Below are positions 45,556 to 53,886 of a DNA stretch of 64,000 nucleotides, one piece after another (the first letter of the stretch is position 1; each line of letters starts with the position of its first letter). Under the pieces are notes generated by a model. It was not told the origin of the DNA. It did not search any database and worked only from the letters and a program-made list of their open reading frames with translations. Location: positions 186,001 to 250,000 of the forward strand of contig CAVPUH010000004.1 in assembly GCA_963708795.1 (NCBI GenBank). Reading direction: 5' to 3'. Source of the stretch: DAIQRJ01 sp963708795. GTDB lineage: Bacteria > Actinomycetota > Actinomycetes > Propionibacteriales > DAIQRJ01. Made by a program: the position numbers and the translations under genes.

Positions 45556-46071
45556 ATGACATCCACAGAGAAGCTCACCGGCTGGCTTTCGGGTCGCCTC
45601 CCGGCCGACTGGTTCACCGCCGCACCCGACATCACCCGCGACCGCGACGAGATCCTCATCGTCGGCGCACTCCCGGAGCCCACGTACCCCGACGGCGCGA
45701 CCGACGAGGCGAAGGCCGCCGCGGTGGCGGGTCGCATCCGCCAGTTCCGCGAGGACACCCGCGGACGCCGCATCGAGATCGCCCGCGAACTCGAGTCCGC
45801 GACCGACCAGAAGGTCTCGTGGGGCGTCACCTGCGCCGGCGAGCGAGAAGTCTTCACCTCGCTGGCCGCGCCGGTGATGACGCGGCTCCGGCAGTCCGAG
45901 CGGCAGGTCCTCGACACGCTCGTCGAAGCCGGCGTGGCCCGCTCTCGCAGCGAAGCGGTCGCCTGGTGCGTGCGGCTCGTCGCCGAGCACGCGGACACCT
46001 GGCTGACCGAATTGCACGCCGCCATGGAGGGCGTCCGGACCGTGCGCGACGCCGGCCCCGACCTGGGCTGA
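45556..46071 (+). CDS. Conserved hypothetical protein, possible ribbon-helix-helix C-terminal domain
   Basis: A 171-residue protein without membrane segments. The first half is ITRDRDEILIVGALPEPTY, then an Arg-rich helical stretch (AAVAGRIRQFREDTRGRRIEIARELE). The C-terminal part APVMTRLRQSERQVLDTLVEAGVARSRSEAVAWCVRLVAEHADTW resembles a ribbon-helix-helix or similar small DNA-binding fold. The N-terminal portion could bind a ligand or partner. It has its own promoter region with three 8-base repeats and a strong terminator-like hairpin behind it, so it is a single-gene unit. Function is not established. Confidence 0.75.
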   Translation: MTSTEKLTGWLSGRLPADWFTAAPDITRDRDEILIVGALPEPTYPDGATDEAKAAAVAGRIRQFREDTRGRRIEIARELESATDQKVSWGVTCAGEREVFTSLAAPVMTRLRQSERQVLDTLVEAGVARSRSEAVAWCVRLVAEHADTWLTELHAAMEGVRTVRDAGPDLG

Positions 46072-46078
46072 CCCGATC

Positions 46079-46108
46079 ACCGGGCGGCTGTCGATCGAAC
46101 CGCCCGGT
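46079..46108 (+). terminator. Hairpin after the 45556-46071 gene
   Basis: A perfect 9-bp stem, ACCGGGCGG (46079-46087) with CCGCCCGGT (46100-46108), and a 12-base loop, starting 8 bases after the stop codon. No T-tract. It separates this gene from the DUF5302 gene. Confidence 0.62.
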
Positions 46109-46129
46109 TCGGCGTGGCAGACTCGGGGC

Positions 46130-46327
46130 ATGGCCAACGACAACGGAACCGACGCCACGACGGACCAGCCCGAGGACGACGTCAAGCGGAAGTTCCGGGA
46201 GGCGCTGGAGGCCAAGCAGAAGAAGGCCAAGGACGCCGACCCGAACGACAACCGTGCCGAGCAGAGCTTCGCCACCCACGGCGCCGAGGGCGGCAAGCGC
46301 ATGTTCCGTCGCAAGAGCGGCGGCTGA
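46130..46327 (+). CDS. DUF5302 domain protein
   Basis: Very small, charged protein of 65 residues matching the actinobacterial DUF5302 family: an acidic N-terminus, DDVKRKFREALEAKQKKAKD near residues 16-35, and the conserved end GAEGGKRMFRRKSGG. Probably cytosolic and largely disordered with one helix. Role unknown. It stands just upstream of an oxidoreductase gene but the 24-base gap and different families give no functional clue. Confidence 0.8.
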   Translation: MANDNGTDATTDQPEDDVKRKFREALEAKQKKAKDADPNDNRAEQSFATHGAEGGKRMFRRKSGG

Positions 46328-46351
46328 CCCGGCATCGTCCGCGAGTCCTCG

Positions 46352-47557
46352 ATGACCACCCATCGCACCGACGGCACCATCGACGTCGCCGTGGTCGGCC
46401 TGGGGTTCGGGTCCGACTTCGTCCCGATCTACCAGGCCCACCCCGGCGTCGGCCGCATCGCGATCGTCGACCCGGATGCCGCGCGATGTGCCGAGGTCGG
46501 TGACCGCTACGGCATCGAGCACCGCTTCACCGACCTCGACGACCTGCTGGCAGGCGAGGGTTGGGATGCGGTGCACGTGCTCTCACCGGTTCGCTTCCAT
46601 GCCGATCATGTGATCGCCGTGCTGGAATCCGGGCGGCACTGTGCGTGCGCGGTGCCGATGGCGACCGAACTCGCCGATCTCGAGCGCATCATCGCCGCCG
46701 CCCGCACGACCGGCCGGCGCTACATGATGATGGAGACCGCCGTCTTCGCACGCGAGTTCTTCTACGCCCGCGACCTCCTGCAGCGTGGCGAGCTCGGCGA
46801 CCTCACGTTCTTCCGCGGAGCGCATGTGCAGGACCTGGACCGGTTCCCCGAGTACTGGCAGGGCTATCCGCCCATGAAGTACCTGACGCACGCCCTCTCG
46901 CCCGCGCTCGCGCTCGCTGGAGCTCGGGTGCGCGACGTCCGCTGCCTCGGCGCCGGCCCGGCACCCGTCAACAGCTTCGACAACCCCTTCGGGCTCGAGA
47001 CGGGCCTGTTCACCCTCGACCCTTCGGGTTCGGCCGGTTCGCCGGGTTCGACTGGTTCGGCTGGTTCGCCTGATTCACCTGAGGTGGCAACGGGACTGAT
47101 CGCCGAGATCACCGTCGGGTTCTTCTCGATGGCCCGGTCGTTCTACGAAGGCTTCTCCGTGTACGGGACCCTGGGCAGTGTCGAGTGGCCCCAGCTCGAG
47201 TCGGACGCCCCCGTGACGTTCCGCTACGCCGAGCCCGGACCGGGCGAACGCCATCGCCGGGTCGACGTCGGGCGCATCGAGCCCCCGGACCGGCCGGACC
47301 TCCTGCCGGCGGAGCTGGCGTCGTTCGTCCGCGCCGGCGTCTACCACCCACCGGGCGGCCTTCCCGGCGTCGAACTCGGCAGCCATCACGGCGGCTCCCA
47401 TCCGCATCTCGTGCACGAGTTCGTCGACGCGATCCTGGGCGACCGGCCGCCGCTCGTGGACGAGCTCACCGCCGCAGACTGGACCGCGCCCGGCATCTGC
47501 GCCCACGAGTCGGCGCTGCGCGGCGGCGACGTGGTCGCGGTCCCGCGCTTCACCTGA
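46352..47557 (+). CDS. Gfo/Idh/MocA family oxidoreductase with low-complexity insert
   Basis: NAD(P)-dependent oxidoreductase of 401 residues. The Rossmann part IDVAVVGLGFGSDFVPIYQAH is at residues 9-29, and HVLSPVRFHADHV and GRHCACAVPMATELADLE replace the usual CEKP motif (here CAVP, so the catalytic Lys is missing). ETAVFAREFFYARDLLQRGELGDLTFFRG is typical of the C-terminal domain start. Around residues 226-245 an insert made only of Ser, Gly, Ala, Pro and Thr is encoded by 9-base repeats. Because the Lys is absent, the activity may differ from classical members. It faces the AraC regulator convergently. Confidence 0.82.
   Translation: MTTHRTDGTIDVAVVGLGFGSDFVPIYQAHPGVGRIAIVDPDAARCAEVGDRYGIEHRFTDLDDLLAGEGWDAVHVLSPVRFHADHVIAVLESGRHCACAVPMATELADLERIIAAARTTGRRYMMMETAVFAREFFYARDLLQRGELGDLTFFRGAHVQDLDRFPEYWQGYPPMKYLTHALSPALALAGARVRDVRCLGAGPAPVNSFDNPFGLETGLFTLDPSGSAGSPGSTGSAGSPDSPEVATGLIAEITVGFFSMARSFYEGFSVYGTLGSVEWPQLESDAPVTFRYAEPGPGERHRRVDVGRIEPPDRPDLLPAELASFVRAGVYHPPGGLPGVELGSHHGGSHPHLVHEFVDAILGDRPPLVDELTAADWTAPGICAHESALRGGDVVAVPRFT
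47027..47090 (+). repeat. In-frame 9-bp tandem repeats coding for a Gly/Ser/Pro insert
   Basis: About seven units of the form GGTTCGNCN with a 9-base period lie inside the oxidoreductase gene and encode a flexible Gly-Ser-Ala/Pro linker. Because the unit is a multiple of three, length variation would keep the frame. Confidence 0.7.
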
Positions 47558-47580
47558 CTCCCGGGCCCACCACTCCGCCG

Positions 47581-48381
47581 TCACCTGAGCCGGTAGGCCG
47601 ACGGGGACGTTCCGACCAGCGCGCGGAACCGCCGCGAGAAGTGGTACGGGTCGTCGAAACCGACGGCACGCCCCACCTGGGCCACGGCCAGGTCGGTCTC
47701 CTCGAGCAGGATCGCGGCACGGCGCATCCGCTGCAGCGTCACGTATGTCATCGGAGGCGTCCCCGTCACCGTCGTGAACATCCTGGTCACCGTCGCACGC
47801 GACACGGCCGCCACATCGGCCAGCGCGGTGATGGTGATCTCCTCGTCCAGGTGGTCGTTGACCCAGTCGAGCAGCGACGACACGGCCAACTCGACACCCG
47901 CTGACGGAGATGCCGCCACTCCGAGACGGCGTCTGCTCGCGAGCCGATCGTCCATCAGTCCGAGCAGGCTGAGCAGGCACGAGTCGACCCGCAGTGACGG
48001 TCCCGTCCGCGCCGCGGCCGTCACCAACTCGCTGAACCTGGCCCGAATCGCTCCGTCTCGGCCGAGGTGCACGCTCGGACTCCCGCCCGTGATCCGCCGG
48101 ACCACCTCGTCTGCTGCGGTGCCGCCGAAGTGGACCCACCACCATTGCCAATGGCCACCGGCCAGCGCGCTGTAGTGGTGCGGAACGTGCGGTTCGAACA
48201 CGACGAGGTCACCGGCCACCGCCTGGACGGGCCGGGTGGCCTGCTGTCCGACGAGTCGTCCCTCCAGTACCCAGACGAGGAGATGGTCGGCGGGATCACG
48301 TCGGCGCGTCGCCGGCAGCGGCAGGTCGACGAAGTGTCCGCTGATGTGGTGGGTCACCGAGCTGATGAGACTGTCGGGCAC
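47581..48381 (-). CDS. AraC-family transcriptional regulator
   Basis: Regulator of 266 residues from GTG 48381. The N-terminal cupin-like sensor includes HLLVWVLEGRLVGQQ, GDLVVFEPHVPHHYSA near 58-73 and WQWWWVHFGG. The C-terminal double helix-turn-helix has DEEITITALADVAAVSRATVTRMFTTVTGTPPMTYV near 179-214 and the family signature VAQVGRAVGFDDPYHFSRRFRALVGTSPSAYR. Such proteins respond to sugars. It is divergent from the PhyH-like dioxygenase gene and convergent with the oxidoreductase gene, the two most likely targets. Confidence 0.92.
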   Translation of the reverse strand: MPDSLISSVTHHISGHFVDLPLPATRRRDPADHLLVWVLEGRLVGQQATRPVQAVAGDLVVFEPHVPHHYSALAGGHWQWWWVHFGGTAADEVVRRITGGSPSVHLGRDGAIRARFSELVTAAARTGPSLRVDSCLLSLLGLMDDRLASRRRLGVAASPSAGVELAVSSLLDWVNDHLDEEITITALADVAAVSRATVTRMFTTVTGTPPMTYVTLQRMRRAAILLEETDLAVAQVGRAVGFDDPYHFSRRFRALVGTSPSAYRLR

Positions 48382-48458
48382 GTGAGCAGGATATCCATCA
48401 CCGAGCGCGCGAGGTCCATGCCGCGATCAGCGCGTGGAGGGCAGTCTGGCTGTCTGCT

Positions 48459-48477
48459 TGTCCGTCTTGCCCGGACA
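48459..48477. promoter_or_regulatory. Inverted repeat upstream of the PhyH-like gene
   Basis: TGTCCG, seven bases, CGGACA. It lies 25 bases before the dioxygenase start in the divergent region with the AraC regulator, a reasonable operator position. AraC proteins more often use direct repeats, so the link is tentative. Confidence 0.35.
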
Positions 48478-48501
48478 CCGTGAGCGAGGAGCACATCCCC
48501 G

Positions 48502-49332
48502 ATGACGAGCACCACCAGCGCGACGCGATCCACCGACCTGATCGGCGACGACGACCTGGCCGACTACCGACGGGACGGGTTCGTCGTCCTGCGGGGCTTC
48601 CTCCCGGCCGACGAGGTGGCCGAGATCAAAGCCCGCTTCGACGAGCTGGCCGACGCCGGCGAGACCGTGCCGGACCTCTGGGAGCCACGCCTGGGTGACG
48701 ACCCGCTGGCGCGCTACCCCCGCGTGATGCACCCGCACCGGTTCGACGACGCGAGTCGGGACCTGCTGATCGACACGCGTTTCCGGGACGTGCTGCGCCG
48801 GCTGCTCGACGACGAGCCGTTGGCCGTCCAGACGATGTTCTACTTCAAGCCGCCGGGATCCCGGGGACAGGCCTTCCACCAGGACAACTACTACCTCAAG
48901 GTCAAGCCGTACAGCTGTATCGCGGCCTGGATCGCCATCGACCCCTCGACGCCGGAGAACGGCGGCCTGTCGGTATGCCCCGGAACGCAGGACCTCGACA
49001 TCGAGTGCCCGGACACCGCCGACTCCGACGTCAGCTTCACCAGCGACTTCGTGGCGCCACCCCCCGGGCACGACCCGCAGGAGCTACGTCTCGAGCCTGG
49101 TGACGTGCTGTTCTTCAACGGCAGCGTCGTACACGGGTCACAGCCGAACACCACCACCGACCAGTGGCGCCGCTCGTTCATCTCGCACTACATGCCCGCG
49201 GCGGCCACCCACATCGGCGCCTGGTACCTCGACCACGCGATCGACTTCGACGGCACCAGCTTCGTCCGGGAACTCAACGGCGACGGCGGTCCGTGCGGCG
49301 ACGAGATCGAGGCGGGCGGCGAGTACCACTAG
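48502..49332 (+). CDS. Phytanoyl-CoA dioxygenase (PhyH) family protein
   Basis: Fe(II)/2-oxoglutarate-dependent oxygenase of 276 residues. FYFKPPGSRGQAFHQDNYYLKV near 114-135 contains the HxD iron ligands, ENGGLSVCPGTQ is the family loop, and the distal His is in FFNGSVVHGSQPN near 204-216, followed by the 2-oxoglutarate Arg in WRRSFISHYMP. The N-terminal YRRDGFVVLRGFLPADEVAEIK is typical. GAGGAG precedes the ATG. Substrate unknown; PhyH homologues in actinobacteria hydroxylate diverse small molecules. Control by the divergent AraC regulator is likely. Confidence 0.9.
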   Translation: MTSTTSATRSTDLIGDDDLADYRRDGFVVLRGFLPADEVAEIKARFDELADAGETVPDLWEPRLGDDPLARYPRVMHPHRFDDASRDLLIDTRFRDVLRRLLDDEPLAVQTMFYFKPPGSRGQAFHQDNYYLKVKPYSCIAAWIAIDPSTPENGGLSVCPGTQDLDIECPDTADSDVSFTSDFVAPPPGHDPQELRLEPGDVLFFNGSVVHGSQPNTTTDQWRRSFISHYMPAAATHIGAWYLDHAIDFDGTSFVRELNGDGGPCGDEIEAGGEYH

Positions 49333-49385
49333 CCAACGGAACCACTGCGGCGGGTACCACTGGCGGCGGATAACACTGGCGGAGT

Positions 49386-51122
49386 TCAGCCGTCGCCCTC
49401 GCTGAGCAGGCCCTCGCGGACCTTGGCGATCGCGAAGCCCCACGCCTGGTCGACCTTGAGCTTGCCTGGCACCGACACCTCGTCGGGGTTCGTCACGACG
49501 TCGAGCAGGACCGGGCCGGGATGGGCCAAGGCCTGGGCGACGGCGCCGTCGAGCTCGGCCGGGTCGGTCACCCGGATCCCGTGGAGCCCGATGGCCGCGG
49601 CCACGGCAGCGAGATCCGGGTTGGCCAGCACGGTGCCGAACTCGGGCAGGCCGCCCTGTTCCTGTTCGAGTTTCACCATGCCCAGCCGGCCGTTGTCGAA
49701 CACGACCAGCTTCACCGGCAGCTCGGCGGTCACGGCGGTGATGAGGTCGCCGAGCAACATGGTCAGCCCGCCGTCGCCGCAGAAGGCGACCACCTGCCGG
49801 TCGAGGTCGAGCGCCTGCGCGCCGAGAGCCTGCGGCATTGCGTTGGCCATGGACCCGAGGTTGAACGAGCCGAGGAGTCGACGGGTCCCGCGCATCTCGA
49901 CGAAGCGCGACAACCACACCGTGGCCATGCCGGTGTCGGTGGTGAAGATCGCGTCGTCCGCGGCGTGCCGGTCGATCGCCATCGCGAGCGCCTCGGGACG
50001 GATCCGCCGGTCGGGGTTGTCGCCCTTGCTCCGCAGCCGGCCGAGGAAGCGCTTGTCGTGCTGAGGATCGGTCAGCCGGGCCTGCCTGGTCCGCCAGCTC
50101 TCGAACGACTCGCGCGCCGACTGCAGGTGCTTGCCGGCGGTGTCGTCCGTCTTGGCCGCGACCAGTTCCTGGAGGGCGCGCAGCGTCGGTTGGGCGTGGC
50201 CGACCAGACCCGCATGAACCGTCGTCCGGCGGCCGATGTGCGCGCCGCGGGTGTCGATCTGGACGACCGTCTTCCCCGTCGGGTACCAGTCGGTGTACGG
50301 GAAGTCCGTACCGACCATGAGCAACAGGTCGCAGTCGTCGAACGCCTTGCTGGCAGCGGGGTTCCCGATCAGCCCGGATTGGCCGACCTGGAAGGGATTG
50401 TCGTGCTCCAGCCCCTCCTTGGCCTTGAGGGTCAGCACGATCGGGGCCGACAGCCGGCCGGCCATCGCGAGCACTTCGTCGCGGGCCTCCCGGGCACCGA
50501 TTCCGACGAGCATGGTGACCTTCGAGGCCTCGTCGATCAGGTTCGCCACGGCCGCCAGGGACGCCGGATCCGGCTGGCCCGGCGTGTGCGGAGTGACCCG
50601 TGGGACTGTCTCGACGTCGGGTGCCTCCATCGAGCCGACGTCGCCGGGCAGCGTCAACACGGCGACGCCGCCTTCGTGGATCGCCGATTGGACGGCCTGG
50701 TTCAGCATCGAGGGAAACTGTTCGGGCGAACTGACGGTCCGGCAGAACACGGCGACATCGGCGAACAGGACGTCGTTGTCGACCTCCTGGAAGTACTCGC
50801 TGCCGAGATCGGCCAACGGGACCTGCCCACAGATCGCCAGCACCGGCGCGTGCGACTTCTTGGCGTCGTACAGGCCGTTCAGGAGGTGGATCGAGCCCGG
50901 CCCGACGGTGCCCATGCAGACGCCGATCGTGCCGGACAACTGGGCCTGAGCTCCGGCCGCGAACGCGGCCACCTCCTCGTGCCGCACGCCGATCCAGCGG
51001 ATGCGATCCTCCCGCCGGATGGCGTCGGTGACGGGGTTGAGCGCGTCCCCGACGACGCCCCAGATGGTCGTGACGCCGTTATCGGCCAGGGTCTCGATGA
51101 GCTGTTCGGCGACGGTGGTCAT
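49386..51122 (-). CDS. poxB: Thiamine-pyrophosphate enzyme, pyruvate dehydrogenase (quinone)/pyruvate oxidase type
   Basis: TPP-, FAD-dependent enzyme of 578 residues that decarboxylates pyruvate to acetate and CO2, passing electrons to quinone. MTTVAEQLIETLADNGVTTIWGVVGDALNPV opens the protein; RHEEVAAFAAGAQAQLSG near 46-63 holds the activating Glu; SHAPVLAICGQVPLADLGSEYFQEVDN is PoxB-like. GDGGLTMLLGDLITAVTAELPVKLVVFDN near 430-458 is the TPP-binding motif (GDG to NN, here DN). The C-terminus ends WGFAIAKVREGLLSEGDG. Start ATG 51122 behind GGAAGGG. It is divergent from the GH130 gene. Confidence 0.85.
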   Translation of the reverse strand: MTTVAEQLIETLADNGVTTIWGVVGDALNPVTDAIRREDRIRWIGVRHEEVAAFAAGAQAQLSGTIGVCMGTVGPGSIHLLNGLYDAKKSHAPVLAICGQVPLADLGSEYFQEVDNDVLFADVAVFCRTVSSPEQFPSMLNQAVQSAIHEGGVAVLTLPGDVGSMEAPDVETVPRVTPHTPGQPDPASLAAVANLIDEASKVTMLVGIGAREARDEVLAMAGRLSAPIVLTLKAKEGLEHDNPFQVGQSGLIGNPAASKAFDDCDLLLMVGTDFPYTDWYPTGKTVVQIDTRGAHIGRRTTVHAGLVGHAQPTLRALQELVAAKTDDTAGKHLQSARESFESWRTRQARLTDPQHDKRFLGRLRSKGDNPDRRIRPEALAMAIDRHAADDAIFTTDTGMATVWLSRFVEMRGTRRLLGSFNLGSMANAMPQALGAQALDLDRQVVAFCGDGGLTMLLGDLITAVTAELPVKLVVFDNGRLGMVKLEQEQGGLPEFGTVLANPDLAAVAAAIGLHGIRVTDPAELDGAVAQALAHPGPVLLDVVTNPDEVSVPGKLKVDQAWGFAIAKVREGLLSEGDG

Positions 51123-51239
51123 CGTCAGGTCCCTTCCGAGGGTCGGCGCTGGATGCCCAGCGATCCGGTCTGGGACCGTACCCGGCCGCCCGCTCGCGCA
51201 AACGCTCGTCATCGCACCGAGGCACGGCAGGATGACCGC

Positions 51240-52352
51240 GTGACGACGACACTCGACGACACCGGCGCCCCGTTCCCGTTCACGCTGACGAGAGTCGGAC
51301 AGATGATGGAACCACTCGCCGGGGAGGACCTCGAGGTGGAGGGAGTCCTCAACCCAGGGAGCGGTCGCACGCCCGACGGCCGGCTCTGGTTGCTGCCCCG
51401 GCTGGTCGCCCGTGGCAACCGATCGCGCATCGGTGTCGCCGAGGTCGAGGTGGTCGACGGTGTACCCGTCGGCGTCCGGCGCGACGGTGTGGCCCTCGAA
51501 CCGACGACGCGCTGGGAGTTCGGCGCGGACCACGGCGGCGTCGAGGACGCCCGGGTGACCTGGATCGAGGCCCTCGGCTGCCACCTCATGACCTACGTCG
51601 CGTTCGGCCCGCTCGGGCCGCACCCGGCGCTCGCGACCTCGACGGACCTGCACTCGTGGAGGCGGCTCGGTCCGCTGCACTTCCGGTGGTCGCCCACCGG
51701 TTCGCCGACGGTGGACGTGGATCTGAACCTGTACCCGAACAAGGACTGTGTGTTCCTCGATCGCCCGGTGGTCGGGCCGGACGGTCGGCCGGCGTTGGCC
51801 ATGCTGCACCGCCCGACCTGGGACCTGCGTGCCCTCGACCCCGCTCAAGGTGATTGGGCACCGAGCGGGGTAGACGACGTTCGCGGTGCCATCTGGATCT
51901 CCTACGTCAACCTCGACGCGGCCCGTGCCGACCCGGCGGGCTTGACGGAGCTGACCGGACATCGCCACGTCGCCGGCGGGCGGTACGACTTCGAGTCCGC
52001 GAAGATCGGGGCCGGGCCGCCGCCGATCCGCGTGGACGAAGGGTGGCTGCTGCTGCACCACGGGGTGAGCGGGACGCTGGCGTCGGGTTGGGGTCTGCAG
52101 GAGGACGTCGTCTACGCGGTGGGCGGGATGATCCTCGACGCCGACGACCCGAGCATTGTGCTGAGGCGCACCGCGGCACCGCTGATGGCGCCGGAGGATC
52201 CGGCCGAGACGTCCGGAGCTGTCGACAATGTCGTGTTCCCGACGGCCATCGAGGACATCGACTCCGTGAGCTACGTCTTCTACGGGATGGCCGACGCCAG
52301 GATCGGGGTGGCCCGGCTCGAACGCGTCGACGGCCGCCCGGTACGGGCGTGA
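51240..52352 (+). CDS. GH130-family glycoside phosphorylase-like protein
   Basis: Five-bladed propeller protein of 370 residues from GTG 51240. LEVEGVLNPGSGRTPDGRLWLLPRLVARG, the GGVEDARVTWIEALGCHLMTYVAF block near 96-119 and SYVNLDAARADP, DKD-like PNKDCVFLDRPV, and WLLLHHGVSG match GH130, a family of beta-mannoside phosphorylases and some hydrolases. A phosphorylase would release mannose 1-phosphate or a related sugar phosphate. It is start-stop coupled (GTGA) to a phosphotransferase-fold gene. Assignment to a linkage is not possible from sequence alone. Confidence 0.8.
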   Translation: MTTTLDDTGAPFPFTLTRVGQMMEPLAGEDLEVEGVLNPGSGRTPDGRLWLLPRLVARGNRSRIGVAEVEVVDGVPVGVRRDGVALEPTTRWEFGADHGGVEDARVTWIEALGCHLMTYVAFGPLGPHPALATSTDLHSWRRLGPLHFRWSPTGSPTVDVDLNLYPNKDCVFLDRPVVGPDGRPALAMLHRPTWDLRALDPAQGDWAPSGVDDVRGAIWISYVNLDAARADPAGLTELTGHRHVAGGRYDFESAKIGAGPPPIRVDEGWLLLHHGVSGTLASGWGLQEDVVYAVGGMILDADDPSIVLRRTAAPLMAPEDPAETSGAVDNVVFPTAIEDIDSVSYVFYGMADARIGVARLERVDGRPVRA

Positions 52353-53288
52353 GCACGTCGACGGCTCGTCGGCCGGGTTGGGTGGACGCGTGGTGCATCG
52401 AGCACCTGGGTTCGAAGCCGGAGGCCGAGATCTTCCGGCTGGATCAGATGTCGCTGGTGATGGGCCTCGCTCTGGAGGACGGGCGCCAGGTGGTCGTGAA
52501 GGCGCGTCCCGACGAAGGGAATCGGGCAACCGCCTGTGTCCAGACGCAGGCGACGCTGGCCGAGGCCGGGCTGCCGGTGGCCCGACCGCTGACTCCGGTG
52601 GTCGTGGCGGCGGGCTCGGCGGTCCACGCCGAGGAGTGGCGGGATGGGGGCGAGGTCCGGCGCGGCGACGACCAGGCTCATGCCCGGTCGGCGGGTCGCG
52701 AGTTCGCGCGGATGACCGCGGTGACCGCCTCGCTCGTCGCTGTCGTCGGCTCCCCGTTGCCGAACCCCGTCTGGGTGCGGTGGACGGACCCGCAGCCGGG
52801 GATCTGGCCGTCGACACCCGCGTTCGACGAGCGGGCGAAGACGATCCCGATGCCCGGCCGCCTCGACGAGATCGCCGTCCGGATCCGACGGCGTCTCCTT
52901 CGGACGGACCTGCCGGATGTGCTCGGACACGCCGACTGGGAAGCCCAGAACCTGCGCTGGGAAGGCGATCGCCTGTATGTGGCGCACGACTGGGACTCCT
53001 TGGCCCGACTCCCCGAGGCCGCCGTCGTCGGCGCGGCGTCGGGCTCGTTCGGCAGCACCGAAGTACCGACCCTCGCCCTGGTGACGAGTTCCGCAGCTTT
53101 CATCGACGCCTACGAGCAATTCCGCGGCCGGCCGTTCACCCGCGAGGAGAGGGAGATCGCGTGGGCCGCGAGCATGGGCCCTGCGGCGCACAACGCCCGC
53201 GGCGAGACGCTCTACGCGACACGCACCGACGGCGTGGACGGCGCTCGAGGAGCAGGCGGACGAACGGCTACGGCGGGCCGCGGCATGA
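52349..53288 (+). CDS. Phosphotransferase (aminoglycoside-phosphotransferase fold), C-terminal frameshift
   Basis: Kinase-fold protein of about 312 residues coupled to the GH130 gene. VVVKARPDEGNRA near 50-62 has the ATP Lys; DLPDVLGHADWEAQNLRWEGDRLYVAHDWDSLAR near 188-221 contains the catalytic HxDxxxxN loop (HADWEAQN) and the DxD-like DWD metal site. The frame breaks at 53240-53241; removing one G of GG restores VDALEEQADERLRRAAA and a stop at 53286-53288. Without it the frame runs on into the next gene. The fold phosphorylates antibiotics, choline or sugars; here a sugar is favoured by the partner gene. Confidence 0.78.
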
Positions 53289-53511
53289 GCGGCGCCACGG
53301 TCGGAGTCGGCGACCGGCCGGCCGGGAGGCCGCTGCCCGGTCCTGTCGCCGCTGCCCGACGGCGGCGGCTAGAGTGCAGGAGCCGTCGCGGGCCGGTTCG
53401 GCCCAACCCGTTCCCAGCAAAGGGATCCGGCGCGCCGGAGATCGGTTGGTCGGGGACGGCGACGTGGGTGTCGGCCGTCCTGATGGATGGCCGGAGAGCT
53501 GAGGGGTTCCT

Positions 53512-53886
53512 GTGGTCGCACGCGCGCTCGCCGTCATCGCTGCCATCTGGGCCGGCGCCTTCGCGGTCGTGTATGTGCAGTTGGCCGGGCGTCCCGAGAA
53601 CACCGGCGTCGCCTGGTGGTACGTGGGAGTCGTCGTGGTCGGCGCCATCCTGTCGTTGCTGAGCCTGACTGTTCGTGCACGGCGTGCTGTCCTCGTGGCA
53701 GCCACGGTGGTGTTCGGGATCGTCCTTCTGCTGGGGCTGTTGTCGGTCGGAGCCCTGATTCTCCCGGCCGTCGTCATGACGCTGATCGCCGCTCTCCTGC
53801 GAGATCCTGTGGCCGAGGCACCCGGGCTCGACGGCGGACTGACGGGGTTCGTCCGCTTCACCCGGTCGGAGGAAACAGCATGCTGA
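53512..53886 (+). CDS. Small integral membrane protein
   Basis: A 124-residue protein with four predicted hydrophobic helices: ALAVIAAIWAGAFAVVYVQL, WWYVGVVVVGAILSLLSLTV, AVLVAATVVFGIVLLLGLLS and VGALILPAVVMTLIAALL. A short polar tail of about 30 residues follows. GTG 53512 has GAGGGG about 7 bases before it. It overlaps the ADP-ribosylglycohydrolase gene by seven bases, so the two are translationally coupled. I do not recognise the family. The 223 bases upstream contain only a small GGGCCG/CGGCCC hairpin near 53390. Confidence 0.65.
   Translation: MVARALAVIAAIWAGAFAVVYVQLAGRPENTGVAWWYVGVVVVGAILSLLSLTVRARRAVLVAATVVFGIVLLLGLLSVGALILPAVVMTLIAALLRDPVAEAPGLDGGLTGFVRFTRSEETAC

Noticed and set aside
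49333..49385. ACCACTGG-type short repeats after the PhyH-like gene
   Set aside because: Only three imperfect short units; no structure or function suggested.
53390..53404. GGGCCG/CGGCCC hairpin upstream of the small membrane protein
   Set aside because: Short stem about 100 bases after the previous stop in very GC-rich DNA; such pairs are expected by chance.
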